Assembly: GCF_030052815.1 (NCBI RefSeq)
Contig: NC_079493.1
Coordinates: 125,374,394-125,438,393 of the forward strand
Source of the DNA: Hevea brasiliensis
Taxonomy: Eukaryota; Streptophyta; Magnoliopsida; Malpighiales; Euphorbiaceae
Length of the DNA: 64,000 nucleotides
Reading direction: 5' to 3'
In this document: piece after piece, positions 48,520 to 61,900 of the stretch
Position numbering within the stretch: the first letter of the stretch is position 1
How the letters are laid out: every line of letters begins with the position of its first letter
Translations under genes and position numbers: made by a program
The notes under the pieces: model-generated
What the model was told of the DNA's origin: nothing
Database searches by the model: none
What the model saw: only the letters and a program-made list of their open reading frames with translations

Positions 48520-49000
48520 CCTGAAAACAAACGCAAACTTTTACCATTACAAGAGATAAAAAAGAAGAAACAAATCGGGTGATCGAAACGAATAATCTGA
48601 ACAAGTAAAGTCTGCCTCATTTGAAAGGAAAAAAATATAAATTAACAGCAAAATTTCTAGGGTTTTAAAAGCATTAAAAAAAATTAAAACAAACACCGCA
48701 AACAAAATCGCCACAATGCAGAATCCCTTCCGTGCGATTCCGGCAGGAAAAATTCGCTTAAAACCACCAATTCCACCATAAAACAAAGCCAAATGATCGA
48801 ACAAAATGAAATTGAAGGTCGAAATCAAACAATTGATCACAGGCTCGCATCAGTAGAAGCTCACTTCCAGAACAGAGACCCAAAACATAGATAGATACAA
48901 AGAGGCTAGAGACGGATTCCAATTTACCTTTGGATCTGAGATCTAAAAACTGAAGATCTCAACTAAATTGAGAAGAAAATAGAGAACATCGAAGAGCGAA
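48520..49000 (-). promoter_or_regulatory. Exportin leader with 5' UTR intron
   Basis: On the minus strand a donor (ATCCAAAG then GTAAAT, last exon base 48928) and an acceptor (TTTGTTTTCAG, first exon base 48520) define a likely 5' UTR intron of 48521-48927. The ATG follows 20 nt after the acceptor. The first non-coding exon would run from about 49000 to 48928. Confidence 0.6.
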
Positions 49001-51435
49001 TCGATTGATTTCTTTTTTATTATTATTATTAAAAGTGAGGGAAGTCTGCGATGGCGAGCAAATGCTTATGTTTTTGTTCTTTATGTTTTCCACGAGTCGG
49101 CAAATTCTCGGTGTGATTCGAGAGTACGTTATATCTTTATTTTCTAGCCGTTCGATTAACTCATCAATATTTGTTATATGCTGCCACGTACTCTCTTTTG
49201 GTTCCTAGAAAAAATTGTGGGCCCTAGTTGAAATGGTTAATGGCATCAAAAGCCATGAGGTGCATTGAGGTTTGCCATAGAAAAACACCATCATTAGTCG
49301 CTAAATTATTTGAAAATTAACGATTTAATTCAAGAATTTTCGCCAATAATAAATATACGAAAATAAAAATGTTATTATTTTTGTCTATTTTTATTTATTA
49401 TTTTTAAAAAATATTATTTTAAAAAATATTAAGTAATATTAATTATTTTTTTAATTTTATTATTATTTTTATTAAATATAATTAATAATTATATAAGATA
49501 AAAAATAATATAATCAAATTAAAAGTGTTACGTTAAAATTTATATAATTTAATTATTTTTTTTAATTACCTTGAAATTTTTTAAATGATGAATAAAATTA
49601 AATAGAGGCAATATGAAAATTTAGGATAAATAAAATTGATAATTCCCAAATAGCATGTAACATTATGAAATTTTATTATGTTAATTTTGAAATAGTTAAG
49701 GCTTTTATTCTAAGGTTTCATTTGGAATTTTAATTAAAAAGGTCAATTTTATTTTTTAAAAATTAATAATTACATATTAAATAATTTTTTTAAATATGTA
49801 TTTTATTGTTTTAAATCTTAAAAATTAATTACATATGTAACAAAAGACATAAGTTACTAAAAATGCCTCTAATTTTTTTTTATATCTATTCGATTATTAA
49901 ATGTAACATGTGTTTTTATTGTTGCTTAATGTCTCCATTTAATTTTTAAGCTAGTTACACGTCGTTTTTATTTTATTTTATTTTATTTTTATATAAAAAT
50001 AATTATATTAATAAAAATATTTTAATTTACTTTAAATATTATTTTGATTGTAAACGAGCTAGCCCAATCCAAGTTAAATGGGCTAGCCTGGCCTGAATCC
50101 ATTGCATTTTGTGTTAATTGGTCACACTCCTGAGTCATTAATTCTCAATAATAATATTTATTCACACATTTATTAGAATCTTTAATCTTCATGCATAATA
50201 TTTATTAGAATCTTATGATGTCTTCTCTCCATTTTTTATATATCCATCCACTCTTATTCTTTTTCTTTATGTATAAACGAAAAAGATTAGCATATATATT
50301 TTTAATAAAAATAATTATTTAGATAACATTTTTCAAACAATTAAAACCAATAAATGATGCAAAAATAATTTTTTTTTATATTATAACCAAACCAAACAAA
50401 AATTATTATAAAAAACAATCAATTTAATTTAAATTTTTCGACTGTTATCAAATTATTATTCCTATAATATTTTAAAATATCTTATAAATCATAATAACCA
50501 TAAACACAAAGTGAATTATAAAACTCAACTATCACTTTTAATAATGAATATTGAACAAATAAATTATCACACATCTATAAAGTATATCTAATACAGAATT
50601 TGATTAAAGCATACCAATAATTAAGAGATTTTTTATTTAATAAACTGATTTCTTCTCCTTAACTGTTCTTGATACACACATACAAATTTTTGTGATGAAA
50701 ATTTTTATTGGGATAATCTTGATATCTCTGACTTTATAAAACAACATGTGTAATCTTATATGTAGAGAGAATATTTATTTATATATATCTTTAAATTTTA
50801 ATTTAATACATCAAAATCAATATTTATTTTTATTGAAATAAATATCAATTACATTAATGAAATGAATTTTGCCCTATTTAGTTATCATTCACGGGCAAAA
50901 TTTTACATAATATTCAAGTTAATTTTTTTTTTTTTTTTGCAATTCAAATATATATTTTATGTTGGAGACAAGTGATAAAATGAGATTTGATTTGCATGCG
51001 CCTCTATGCATCGCATATATACCAAATAATTAGAAAACTTATCGTGCATGGCACAAATTACAGATGCATCATATAAATGGAAGTACTGAAAAAGTCTATA
51101 CCATAGAAACAAAATATAAAAGGTGATGGGGTCATTTCTATATATTTTATTAAGTTGGAGTCATAGAATTAATTAAAAAGAACAATAATGGAGGTGACTC
51201 TCAATAACAAATCGAAGGAAGCAGGCATTTTCTGACATGCTTACATGGTGCTTGCTTGCAAGTTGGCTTTGAGGAAGGATAATGGAAAAAAGTAAACGAA
51301 AAGTGGCAACTTTTCTCACGAGAAGCTTGCTTTCATATATAAATTAATTATAAAATGTAAATTCATTCCCTTTTGTTTTGGCTTTCTGCAGACGTCTATC
51401 TATCTGTTTATCTTCTTCTAAATAATTATCATTCG

Positions 51436-51535
51436 CAGTTCGTGCACTACTCATGCACGTTTAGGTCTGGCCATCGGTTCGGTTGCATTTCGTGTACTAC
51501 TCATGCACATCTAGGCCTGATCATCGGTTCGGTTT
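51436..51535. repeat. Two-copy 50-bp tandem repeat
   Basis: The copies at 51436-51485 and 51486-51535 share TTCGTG-ACTACTCATGCAC and ATCGGTTCGGTT, with a few substitutions. The GGTTCGGTT part is typical of a dispersed plant repeat; downstream sequence (to about 51660) may belong to the same degenerate element. Confidence 0.8.
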
Positions 51536-54500
51536 GAATTAATTATGGCCAGAATCAGCAATTCAAGATATAGTTAGGATATAAATGGAAACTAGACTGG
51601 TTTATATGGTTTCAATAAATTTTTATTCTTAATTGATTTCGGGTTAGCTTTAATTTTTAACAATTTTAATTTTGACTTAAAATAGTAATTTATTGCTTTA
51701 ATTATATTAAATGTATTTTTTAATATATATATATATAATAATAAATTTATTTTTATGATATGAAAGAAGTAAGATTTTAAAAATGCTATATTAATATTAA
51801 ATTTATTGCCTTTAAAATTATGTGATAAGGACCTTATAGCCTAGCCAAAGCTTAATGTAAACTTAATAAACTAAATTTCTGACCATGGTGTGAAATGGCT
51901 TAAAAAAAAAAGCTGCTTGAAGGACCAAATTATGAAAAGAAAGCAAATTTATCGAAGCCAAATAAATAAATAATCGACCAAAAAAGCAATATAAAAAATT
52001 ATTTTAGGATTTTTTTTAATTAAAAAAAAAAGAAATAGATATTAATTTACCTTTTATTTTCATCAAGATATATAATAAAAAGAGAGTAAATTTCATAAAG
52101 TACGATGAGAATTAGATAGAAAGTCGAGAAAGAGAGAGTGTGTGCGCGAATGGAGAAAGAGAATTATGAGAAAGAATAATATAAATATTTTTTTATATTT
52201 TTTTTATGTAACAGTGTATATATAAAGTTGGCTGAAAATATTAGGAATTTCTAGTAAAAAAGATTAAAAGATGGAAGTATAATAATTTTAAAAGTTAATG
52301 AATTAAAATATAATAATTTTTAAAATTAAAAATTTTATAATAATAAATTAAAGATTAATAATATAAATATAATAATTTAAAAAATTAAGGAATAATCGAT
52401 AAAAATTAGTCATTCATCGTCCCACAGTCAGCCATTTGTGCATAAAACACACAACAAGCAGAGATAAGTGAAAGTGAAATGCGTCCATAATTTCATGGTC
52501 GAAAATGAGAGGAAGACATAATTAATTTTCTTCTAAAGTCTTTTTTTTTTTTTCTACGCTTTGCATGACCTCATATTATATCCAATTAATTAAATTAAAT
52601 TAAGTAAAATTAAAATTCAACTAACACTCAATAGAATTTGCTTAATTTTTTATTTTATTTTTAAAATATAAAATATAGAAATATCTCAATAAATTATAGA
52701 GTACATCGATATATTAAAATTTAATATATTACGCATTCACATAAAAATGATAAAAATAGAAAAATAAAATCCACTATTTTATAAATGAATGTGTACATAT
52801 ATCAAGTATATCTATATAAAGTACATATACACTATGTGTATTTAATAATTTATTAAAAATATATAAATATTATTATTTATTTTTATTAAATTAATTATAT
52901 TTATAGAAAAAAAGACTATTTCCTATAATGCAAACTTTTTTAAATAATATTTAAGCCTCATTTAGTTAAATATTTATTTAAATTGATGTCTCGTATATTT
53001 ATTTATTGAAATTGAATCATTCTTTTTAATGGTTGATATATTTTTAGTAATAAAAAGCCAATTGATTCATATACAGATTTCAAAATATTTATTTTCTATA
53101 TCTATCAATCATTGCTTTCTATATCTTAAATGTGAATGAAATGAACTAGGTTATCCATTGTTTGATTACTCTCAAATCCCTTTGCCCTTATCCGATGATA
53201 GTGTTTTTTTTTTTTTTTTTTTAACTTAATATAGCTACTAAATTCATTGGCATGAAAACCAATATTGTTAAGGAATTAGTATTAATAAAGAATTCAATTA
53301 TAACCATATTATCAATATACTAAGAAAATAAAATTATTTAGATGTTATTTTTTAAAGAATGTGTGGGATTCAAACCCCATATATCCTTATTATTTAATAT
53401 TAAAATTAAAGTTGTGGTCCACTAATTTGGCTTCTTTTTAAATTAAGGTTGAGAAGTTAAAAATATATTTTGGAAATTTATTATTTTAAAATTTTATTTA
53501 ATATTATTATTGGGTTACTGTTAAAAAAATTATATCTTTAAATATGATGTTAAAAATTAAAAATAATTTAAAATTAAATTATATGTTTTAATTAAAAAAT
53601 TAAAATATCTAAATTGCATTTTAAATAAATAATATTTAAAATGAAAATTGGAAAGAAAATTATTGACATCTCCACTTCAACGCTTTTATATATAAACTAG
53701 TCTTGCTCATGGTACAGATTATTAATTATTTTATTTTTAATAATATAGAATAATTTTTTATATTTTATAATTTTAAAATACTTTTTTTATTAAATATGAT
53801 AAATACAACTTAAATTTTATTAAAAATTTAAATAATTATATATCTATCTAAATCAAATTAAAATTTTTATATCTTAAATAATTATTGATTATTTTTATCT
53901 AAATATTATCTCGTTAGAATGTAACGATATATTATATTTATATTATAAATTTAAATAAGAAAATATGTATAATTTAAAAGAATATATACATAATAACAAA
54001 TATAATAATAAATATACTTGTGTTAAATATTATGTTACTTTTTAAGAAATAATTAAAAAAAAAAGTCATAATCATTCCTAATTTAGAGTAATTAACACAA
54101 ATTGAATTTATTTTTAATTATTTAAGGGTAGAATTTTGCTGTTGGTCCCATTAAAAAACTGCTATGGTTTAAAAAATAATTAAAGTAAATATTAGCGATA
54201 TTACAATTATTTGATTTTTTTTTTCTATTATCTACATTAAACTCAAACAATAAATTTACATTCTTTTTATAATTCATACTAATGAATATTCTCATCATAT
54301 TACATTAGAATATTTCTAATATTATATTACCACCATAATCTTCCAATTTCCCTCATGCATCGTGAAATCAGCTAGCATGTGAAATTTATTTTTCCCTTAC
54401 TCACATCAATTGCATCAATCAGAAAAGAATAAGGATAAAATAACAGTACGAAAAACAATTATCAAATTTACTTAAAAAAGAGAATACCTGAACAATGCAT

Positions 54501-55679
54501 CTTTAGTTTCTCCAATTGAGAATAAATAAATGAAATAAAAATAAATAAAATAAAAATATCTATACTTTTAATGTCAAGAGAATAAATTATATATAAAAAA
54601 AAGACTAAATGAGTTGATGAACACAAAAACTATAATAAAATGTAGATTCCTGTAGCCTTCAGCGATCAAGTTTCAATAATAAATATGATAATGCAGATAA
54701 TGAATTTGATTATATTTAACGTTTCTGTTACAGGTGAATCCACTAAAAATAATATTTTTAATTTTCAAACGATGGTGTTTGGATTTTGATAAAACAAATT
54801 CTATTAACATTTATCTAATAAATTTAATTTTAATTTTAAAATCAAAATTTAAATATTTTACTTACATTAATATCTAAAAAGAATATAAGTAAAAAGGAGT
54901 TTCAAATTTTTTATATTTTTAAATAAAATTATTATTTTTTTAAATTATGTCAAGTGTTGATTAATAATAAACACACTTATTAAATTTTAGGTAAGACTTA
55001 TCTAGTCTTTAGCTTTCACATATATATTAGTCATTTTACTTATACATTAGATGAATTATTTATTGTTTTAATAAGACAAATTATTATTATTTTAATAATA
55101 TAAATTTATATGTAATTTTATATTTTTATAATTATATTATAAAATTTTATTAATAATAAAATTTTTAATTAATTATAATTTTATTTTAAATATAAATAAA
55201 TTAATTAATTAATTAATATTATCGGATAAAAAAAATTCACGTCTAATATCTTACTTTAATATAAAATTTTAAAATTAAAAATATAAATTAATTCAAATAT
55301 ATTTTAAATAACCATTATCTTTACATCATTATTTATATATTAATTAATATCTCTTATCGCATAATATATTAATTAATTAATATATTTTATCAAGTGATAT
55401 TTATTATTGATTTACTTATGTAAATCATTATGAAATAATAATAATAATTAAATAATAAATATTAAAATTTTAAGTTAATTATTCAAATAAATGATATTTA
55501 TTTAAAAATTTATATGTTTACTTCAACTTTTATATATATATATATATTATACCATCATTAACTAAAAATATAGGAATTTTGAACTTGAAATTCTTTATTT
55601 ATTTATTTATAATTTTTTTTTTATAATTTATTAATTATTATATAATTTATTATATATCCATTTAAAAAAAAATTTGAGA

Positions 55680-55910
55680 GTGGGTTGGTAATAGGATCTA
55701 AGGCCCAGCACAAAGCAGAAATGGGGCTTTTGCTGGTGTCTTCTTTGAGAGATTAATCATATGTGTCTCATGTGCATGGTGGACGACACTTTTATGATGT
55801 GGGTGGGTCACTCTCTGATTTGGTGGGCCCACACTACGTAAACCTTTAATAAAGGACTTGAGCCCACATGCTACTCTATCCTCTTTCTTTCCCTGCACTT
55901 GTGATTTTTC
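55680..55910. other. GC-richer island in the AT-rich stretch
   Basis: A 230-bp block of near-balanced composition within DNA that is otherwise mostly A and T. It carries words such as GGTGGGCCCACAC and AGCCCACATG. A 66-codon minus-strand frame spans it but resembles nothing I know. It may be a conserved non-coding block or a repeat fragment. Confidence 0.35.
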
Positions 55911-56729
55911 TTTCTTCTTCCTTTTTTTTTTTTTTAATTTTTTTTTATTTCAGATGGCCTCTTCATTTACGATTTTATAATGTAAAAAAAATAACAATAA
56001 ACTTTTTTAAAAGAATATCATTTTAAATATTTTTTAAAAATCAATTTAATAAAATTGTTTAATTAAAATAGCTATCAAACTTTTTTCTAAAAAATAAAAC
56101 TAATTTAGAATTGTATTTTTTTATTTTTAAATAGATTAATAGGATTTTGAATTGAATAATTCTAATTAAATCTATTTAATTTTGACTTAAAATTCAAGTG
56201 TAATCAATTATGTTTAATTATTTTAAAATTTTTCCAAAAGAAAATTTATATATTTGAGTTTAAAATTTTAAGATAAAGACTTAATTAAATTAAATTAAAA
56301 AAATTAAATTTATCTTTAATATTATATAAAATTATAATTAATATATTTAAAAATAATTTTTTAATAATAATTTTAATAGCAATATCACACCCACACTTAG
56401 TCTTCTTTGATTCGAAATCATGAATTCTTGGTCCTATCCTCGTCCTCAACGGTCATAGAAACATTAACATAGGTCGCATCGCAGATTATCAAAATCCACT
56501 TGCCATAAAAAATTCGTTCATTCTTCACATGTGCTACCCGAATATGGCAACAGAGAATGCTTACGATAATAATCAATCAAATCAATAAAAAATTTTTCAT
56601 TTACGCGGATGCTGATCCCCACTCTCCCCTTTCCTCTCGTGTCCTCCACGCTCCAATAACCCAAAAGTACACCGCCATGGGCCCCACACCACCATCGCTA
56701 ATCCCAATTTGCCAAATCGTGGTTCTTCC

Positions 56730-58394
56730 TCCTGTATATATATGATTGCCCATATTGATTTCAGGATCAAGATTGCTTCTTTGTTTTGATTTGGGAATTT
56801 TTGCAGAGTTAATAATAACACATTTACGCAGGAAAGGGAAGTAAAGGAAAGGAAAGGAAAGGAAAGGAAATACTTCTGGTTCAAGGGAAGGAAAAGTGAG
56901 TGCTGGTTGATCAAGTCAAGTCATCTCTTTCTCTGTTTGTGCAGCAGAGTAGAGTAAGTAAAGGGTTTGGATTATTTCTAGAAATGGCAATGGAGAGGAA
57001 GGAATGAAACAGAGCTGAAGAATATAATATTAATTAAGCTAATAAAGATGAATAATTGAGAATCAACAATTAGAAAGGTGGAGCTTTTTCCTTATTTTTC
57101 GCTCCTAATTTCTCTCTCCTTCTGCCATTTCTCTCAGCTTAATTAATTACTCTTTTTTTTTTTTCTAAATTTATTTTATTATTATTTTCTTGATATTCAT
57201 TGGCATCATTTATTTGCTTCCATTTCCATTTTACCCTCTGTGGAAAAATTTCCTTTTTTTTTTTTTTTTTTTTTTTGCACAGTCTGTGTCCTTTTGCTGT
57301 GGGCTTTAATTTTTGGATCTCTCAATGTTTTGCTCATTCTACGCTCAGATCTTATTTGTGCTTTTTCACAAATTACGGTTACAATCTCTATCTCTCTTTC
57401 AGCTTCTTTTTTCCGTGTATAGATATATATATTTGGTTGGTTGTTTAATTGAGCTAGGGTTTCTGTGTTTATTTTGGATCTATGAATGGAACTCTTTAAG
57501 TTCCAGTAGAACTGCTTTACTTGTTTTTTTTTTTTTTTTTTTTTTTTTAAATAATAGATTGGGAAATTTGGGTTTGGCGTTTTAATTCTGGAATGGATTA
57601 TAACAAATTTGAGCTGATTCTAATTAAGATGCAATGTAGGTTTTTATGTGGGTGCTAATCAATGCATTGAATTTTGGTTTTTCCCTTGTTTTGTTCTTTT
57701 TTTCAGGTATTCTGTTTTTACCCTTTTCTCAGCTCTTAGTTCATTTAGAAACTACATCTGAACTTTTCGAGGATTCCAATTTTGGTAACTCAAAGATCTC
57801 AACTTTGGGTTTTCGCGTCTTGGTCTGATTCAGGTATTTAATTCTTTGGGGGATTCATTTTTCCATTTTTTGGTACTCTGTTCTCATTTTTCTAGATTTT
57901 AGTACTTTATCATCTCTCTCTCTCTCTCTTCCAACCCAATCCCCACCCCCCTCTCCCGGTTAGATTTTGCTTAATTGAGGCAAAAATTTCATTTTTTTTT
58001 GGTAGTCTTAATAGCATATTTTCTGCTTTTTGGTAGTATATTCTGTAATATATAGTGTAGCGTAATTCAGTTTGCTAATTCAATATTTATAATAATTAAT
58101 GCAATATACTGCAATAAAGAACCCCAAGATTTCCTTTTATAGACTGTTAGTCGGCAAACCAATTAAATTGTGTGTAACGAGTATGTTCACTCTCATGGTC
58201 TGAGAATCAAGAGTGCGAGAGTGTTATAATTTTTAGTTTCAATTTATGGCTTATCCTTCCATGGTTTATTGGCTTCTGGATGGGGTGTTAAGCATTTACT
58301 TCTGCAAGGAGAATATTATTACCTGCCCCCGCGCCCGCCCCCCCACCCCCCCACCCAAAAAAAACAAACCGTTCTTTTTTTACTTTCCCCTCTC

Positions 58395-58437
<43 letters not shown>

Positions 58438-58906
58438 TTCAGTTTATAAGATCCATGTTTGTTCTACATTTGGGAGCTTATCATCACTCAAAGTATATTG
58501 AGCTTTGATTCTGTGCTTAAGTTGTTTGGGCTACCTCCTGAATTTTACATTTGTTGTTCCTTTTCAAGGTAGTTATCTATATATTATTCTTATGCCTGTC
58601 TTGATTGGCTTTATTTCCTTTTATAGCTTAATTTTGTTTCTTCATGCTTTGGCTGCTTTTAGATTGTATAATTGCGTAAAGCAGTATTTTTTTTTTTTTT
58701 TGCTTTACTTGTAGTTTGTCGTTTTCCATAAAAAAATGCATTGGAAGAATAATGAATGCGTGGGAAGTGGAGTGCAAGTATCCAAAAGCAGTGCCTGCTC
58801 ATTTATTTGTGTGTTGATTAGTTTCTCATCTTCTTTTTGCTTCAGGTTCTTATCCTGCTTGTTGAATGGTTCTGAGCTGTGAGAGTGGCCGTGTGATTAC
58901 AAGGAG
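56730..58906 (+). promoter_or_regulatory. MYB gene promoter and leader with two probable 5' UTR introns
   Basis: A TATA-like CTGTATATATATG lies at about 56732-56744. A strong donor GTAAGT at 56954 pairs with the acceptor TTTTTTTCAG ending at 57706. The exon 57707-57833 then ends in a donor CAG-GTATTT. A second intron, 57834-58845, ends TTTTTGCTTCAG, and the last leader exon is 58846-58906. Long leaders with introns are known in GAMYB genes. The transcription start and first intron are inferred. Confidence 0.5.
58323..58356 (+). repeat. C-rich tract in MYB leader intron
   Basis: C runs up to seven long (CCCGCGCCCGCCCCCCCACC and on) in the second leader intron, followed by A-rich sequence and a (TTA)n microsatellite at about 58396-58437. 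Confidence 0.75.
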
Positions 58907-58910
58907 ATGA
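58866..58910 (+). CDS. Upstream ORF overlapping the MYB start codon
   Basis: A 14-codon ORF (MVLSCESGRVITRR) in the last leader exon. Its stop overlaps the main start as ATGA: the main ATG is 58907-58909 and the uORF TGA is 58908-58910. Such an arrangement could limit initiation or rely on reinitiation or leaky scanning. The uORF ATG context (TTGAATGG) is weaker than that of the main ATG (GGAGATGA). Whether it is translated is unknown. Confidence 0.5.
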   Translation: MVLSCESGRVITRR

Positions 58911-61900
58911 GTCACACGACATACGAGAGTGATGATGGGGTGCTCTCCAAGGATCAGGCTGAATCCGCATTGGCTGAGGAAGGTAGCTGTGGAGGAAGTG
59001 GAAATGGAGGAGTTGTGCTGAAGAAAGGGCCATGGACATCTGCTGAAGATGCTATTTTGATAGAATATGTGAAGAAGCATGGGGAAGGGAACTGGAATGC
59101 CGTTCAGAAGCACTCAGGGCTTTCCCGGTGTGGCAAAAGCTGCAGATTACGGTGGGCCAATCACCTGAGGCCTAATTTGAAGAAAGGGGCATTTACTCAA
59201 GAAGAAGAACAACTAATCATTGAACTCCATGCCAAGATGGGAAACAAATGGGCACGCATGGCTGCACATGTAAGTCTATTATTTGCTTCTGTTTGATATT
59301 GTGTAGAAACGTTCCTTTAATTTTTGGATTTATTTGAATATTAATTTTAGTGGGAAGTGTAACTTAATACAGTTGAACTAAAAATTGTTGAACAAAAAAT
59401 GTTCTCGACCATCTGTACTTAATGTTTGTGAAGAAAAATGTGATCTGGCAAGGTCTGTATACTTTTTTACAATTTTTAAATTGGGTCTTCTTAAGCAATT
59501 GTGTTTCCATTTTGAGAGTTTTGTGCTGCCTTCTCAATTTAGAAAAATCTACTTCTGAACCCTTCTTTTTGCTCATATACAAAATACCCTTTTCTCTAGT
59601 TTGCCCCTTCATGTAAATAAAGTTGACTGATTATCTATCTAGCATGCAAAATCAAATGATATTTACTTGATTCTCTACTTAGAGGGGTCCCTCACTCCTC
59701 CCCACACGCCTTCCTTCCTTCTTAGGAGCAAGTCAGATGAAATAAAGGATGGGAACTGCAGTACAATAAATTTTTGTTTCAATAGATATTGGTAAACCCT
59801 GGTAAAGTTAGGACAAATTTATTTATTTATTTTGGTTGTGCTGAAGAAATGTCATAAAATCCACGATGTAGTAAATTTTCTGAAGTGGGAAAGAAATTCG
59901 TGTCTGCCTCCTACTTTAATGACAATTTTCTGCTCAAAATTTAAACTTGAGGTGTTCCCTTCACCCCACACCACACCCCACCCACCCCCCTCCCCCTCCC
60001 CCCCCCGGGGCGATTTTTTTTGTTGAGAAATATAGAAATTGGAAAAAAAGAAGAGACTAATGCTCATGCAGTTCCTTGGAATATGAAGATCCTATTCCTC
60101 TTGGGAAATAGATTCTGATGCTTCTGTTTCAGGATTTTGGCCCCTATGCTTTTAGTATATTTTTCAGCATAAATTCATGTGTGCAAACTGTCAAAGAATA
60201 TCAAATGAAGATTTTTATAATTCTCTGTACGGCCTCATTGGCTCACTGCAACCATTCTACATTTTGAGTTTCAAGGTTTTTGTTGTCAAAGATATATCAC
60301 ATCTCAACTAATGATAAGTTTGGTCTCTTCTACTTCTACCAGTTGCCTGGTCGTACAGACAATGAGATAAAGAATTACTGGAACACCCGAATTAAGAGGC
60401 GTCAACGGGCTGGGTTGCCTCTCTATCCTCCTGAAGTCTCTTTGCAAGCATTGCAGGAGAGCCAACGAGGCCTGAACATTAGTGGAATCAATACTGGGGA
60501 CAAAGGTCATCAAGATCTTTTTCAAACCAACAGTTATGAGATACCTGATGTTATTTTTGACAGTTTAAAGGCTAACCATAGCATCTCATCATATGTCCCT
60601 GAACTTACTGATATCACTGCAAGCAGCATACTAATGAAAGGTCTTGGCTCTTCTCAATATGGTAGTTTCATGTCACCAACAATGCATTGCCAAAAGCGTC
60701 TTCGAGAATCAACAACCTTAATTCCTGGTTACGGTTGCAGTGTAAAACCTGATTTCCCTCTCTTTGACCAGTTTCAGGATAATTCTTGTGATAAAGTTGC
60801 TCAATCCTTTGGGTTGTCTTTTCCATTTGATCCTGATCCCACCAACAAGAACGCACAGTCCTTTGGTGACAATCAAGGCAGCCATACCTTTGCAAATGGC
60901 AATTTCTCTGCTTCTAAGCCCACCTCTGGGCTTGTGAAGATGGAGCTCCCTTCACTCCAATATCCAGAAAATGATTTAGGTAGCTGGTTGACATCCCCAC
61001 CACCTTTACTTGAAACTGTTGACACGTTTATCCAGTCTCCACCTGCAGGGGCAGTTGAGCCTTCTCCGCGTAATAGTGGCCTATTGGATGCTTTACTTCA
61101 TGAGGCTAAAACTCTAAGCAGTGCAAAGAATCATTCATCTGAAAAGAGTTCAAATTCATCTACTGTTACTCCTGGTGAGCTTGATGAAAGTTCTGCCCTG
61201 AATATTTGCAAGGCAGAATGGGAAGACTATGGTGATCACCTTTCCCCATTGGGTCATACTGCAACTTCCCTTTTCAGTGAGTGTACTCCTATAAGTACCA
61301 GTGGAAGTTCTTTGGATGAACCACCAGCTACTGAGAAGTTCACTGGTAAGCATCTTTTTCACACGTGGATTTATTGTGGATTACATTTGTGATTCATATG
61401 TCTAAGACATTGTGATGCACTATTTTATTTTTTTCTTGATATTATTGAATTTGTTGTTTTAAACTAGAGTTGTTGTCTAGGGTTTTTTTGCAAACAGTTA
61501 CACATTATTTAACAAATGGATTCATATCAAACAATTCTAGTGAGAGAACACATCTGGTTATTGTTTTTTTATTTCCTACATATTTTCTCATCTTTAAATC
61601 TAAGTTCATTTTCCAATTTAGGGTTTTTGCTGCCAGCATAGTTATTAAAAGCTCAAGGCGCACTAAAGCGCCAAGAGGTCCTGGAGCCTAGGCGCAAGCC
61701 GCAAGGCGAAGGCGCACGCTTAAGTGAGATGAGGCGCAAAAAAAAAAATAAAAAATAAAAATGAATATTCCATCAAACTTCAAATAACATAAAACTAAAA
61801 ATAATAATAACCAATAAGCATTCAAGTATTAAATTATTAAAACTTTAATAGTCTTTTAATCTTTTATAACTAAAGTTAAAAAATTATTAAGTAACCATAT

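Larger units (their letters stand above)
49001..56700. other. Gene-poor AT-rich intergenic stretch
   Basis: About 7.7 kb with very high AT content, frequent TAATTA/TTATAT words and stops in all frames. Apart from a 50-bp tandem repeat (51436-51535) and a less AT-rich island (55680-55910), I see no gene, tRNA, or element with definable ends. It should contain the exportin promoter at its left edge and the distal promoter of the MYB gene at its right. Confidence 0.6.

Noticed and set aside
26679..58437. Microsatellite arrays considered as CRISPR-like or satellite arrays
   Set aside because: Units are 2-3 bp with no spacers; they are ordinary plant microsatellites.
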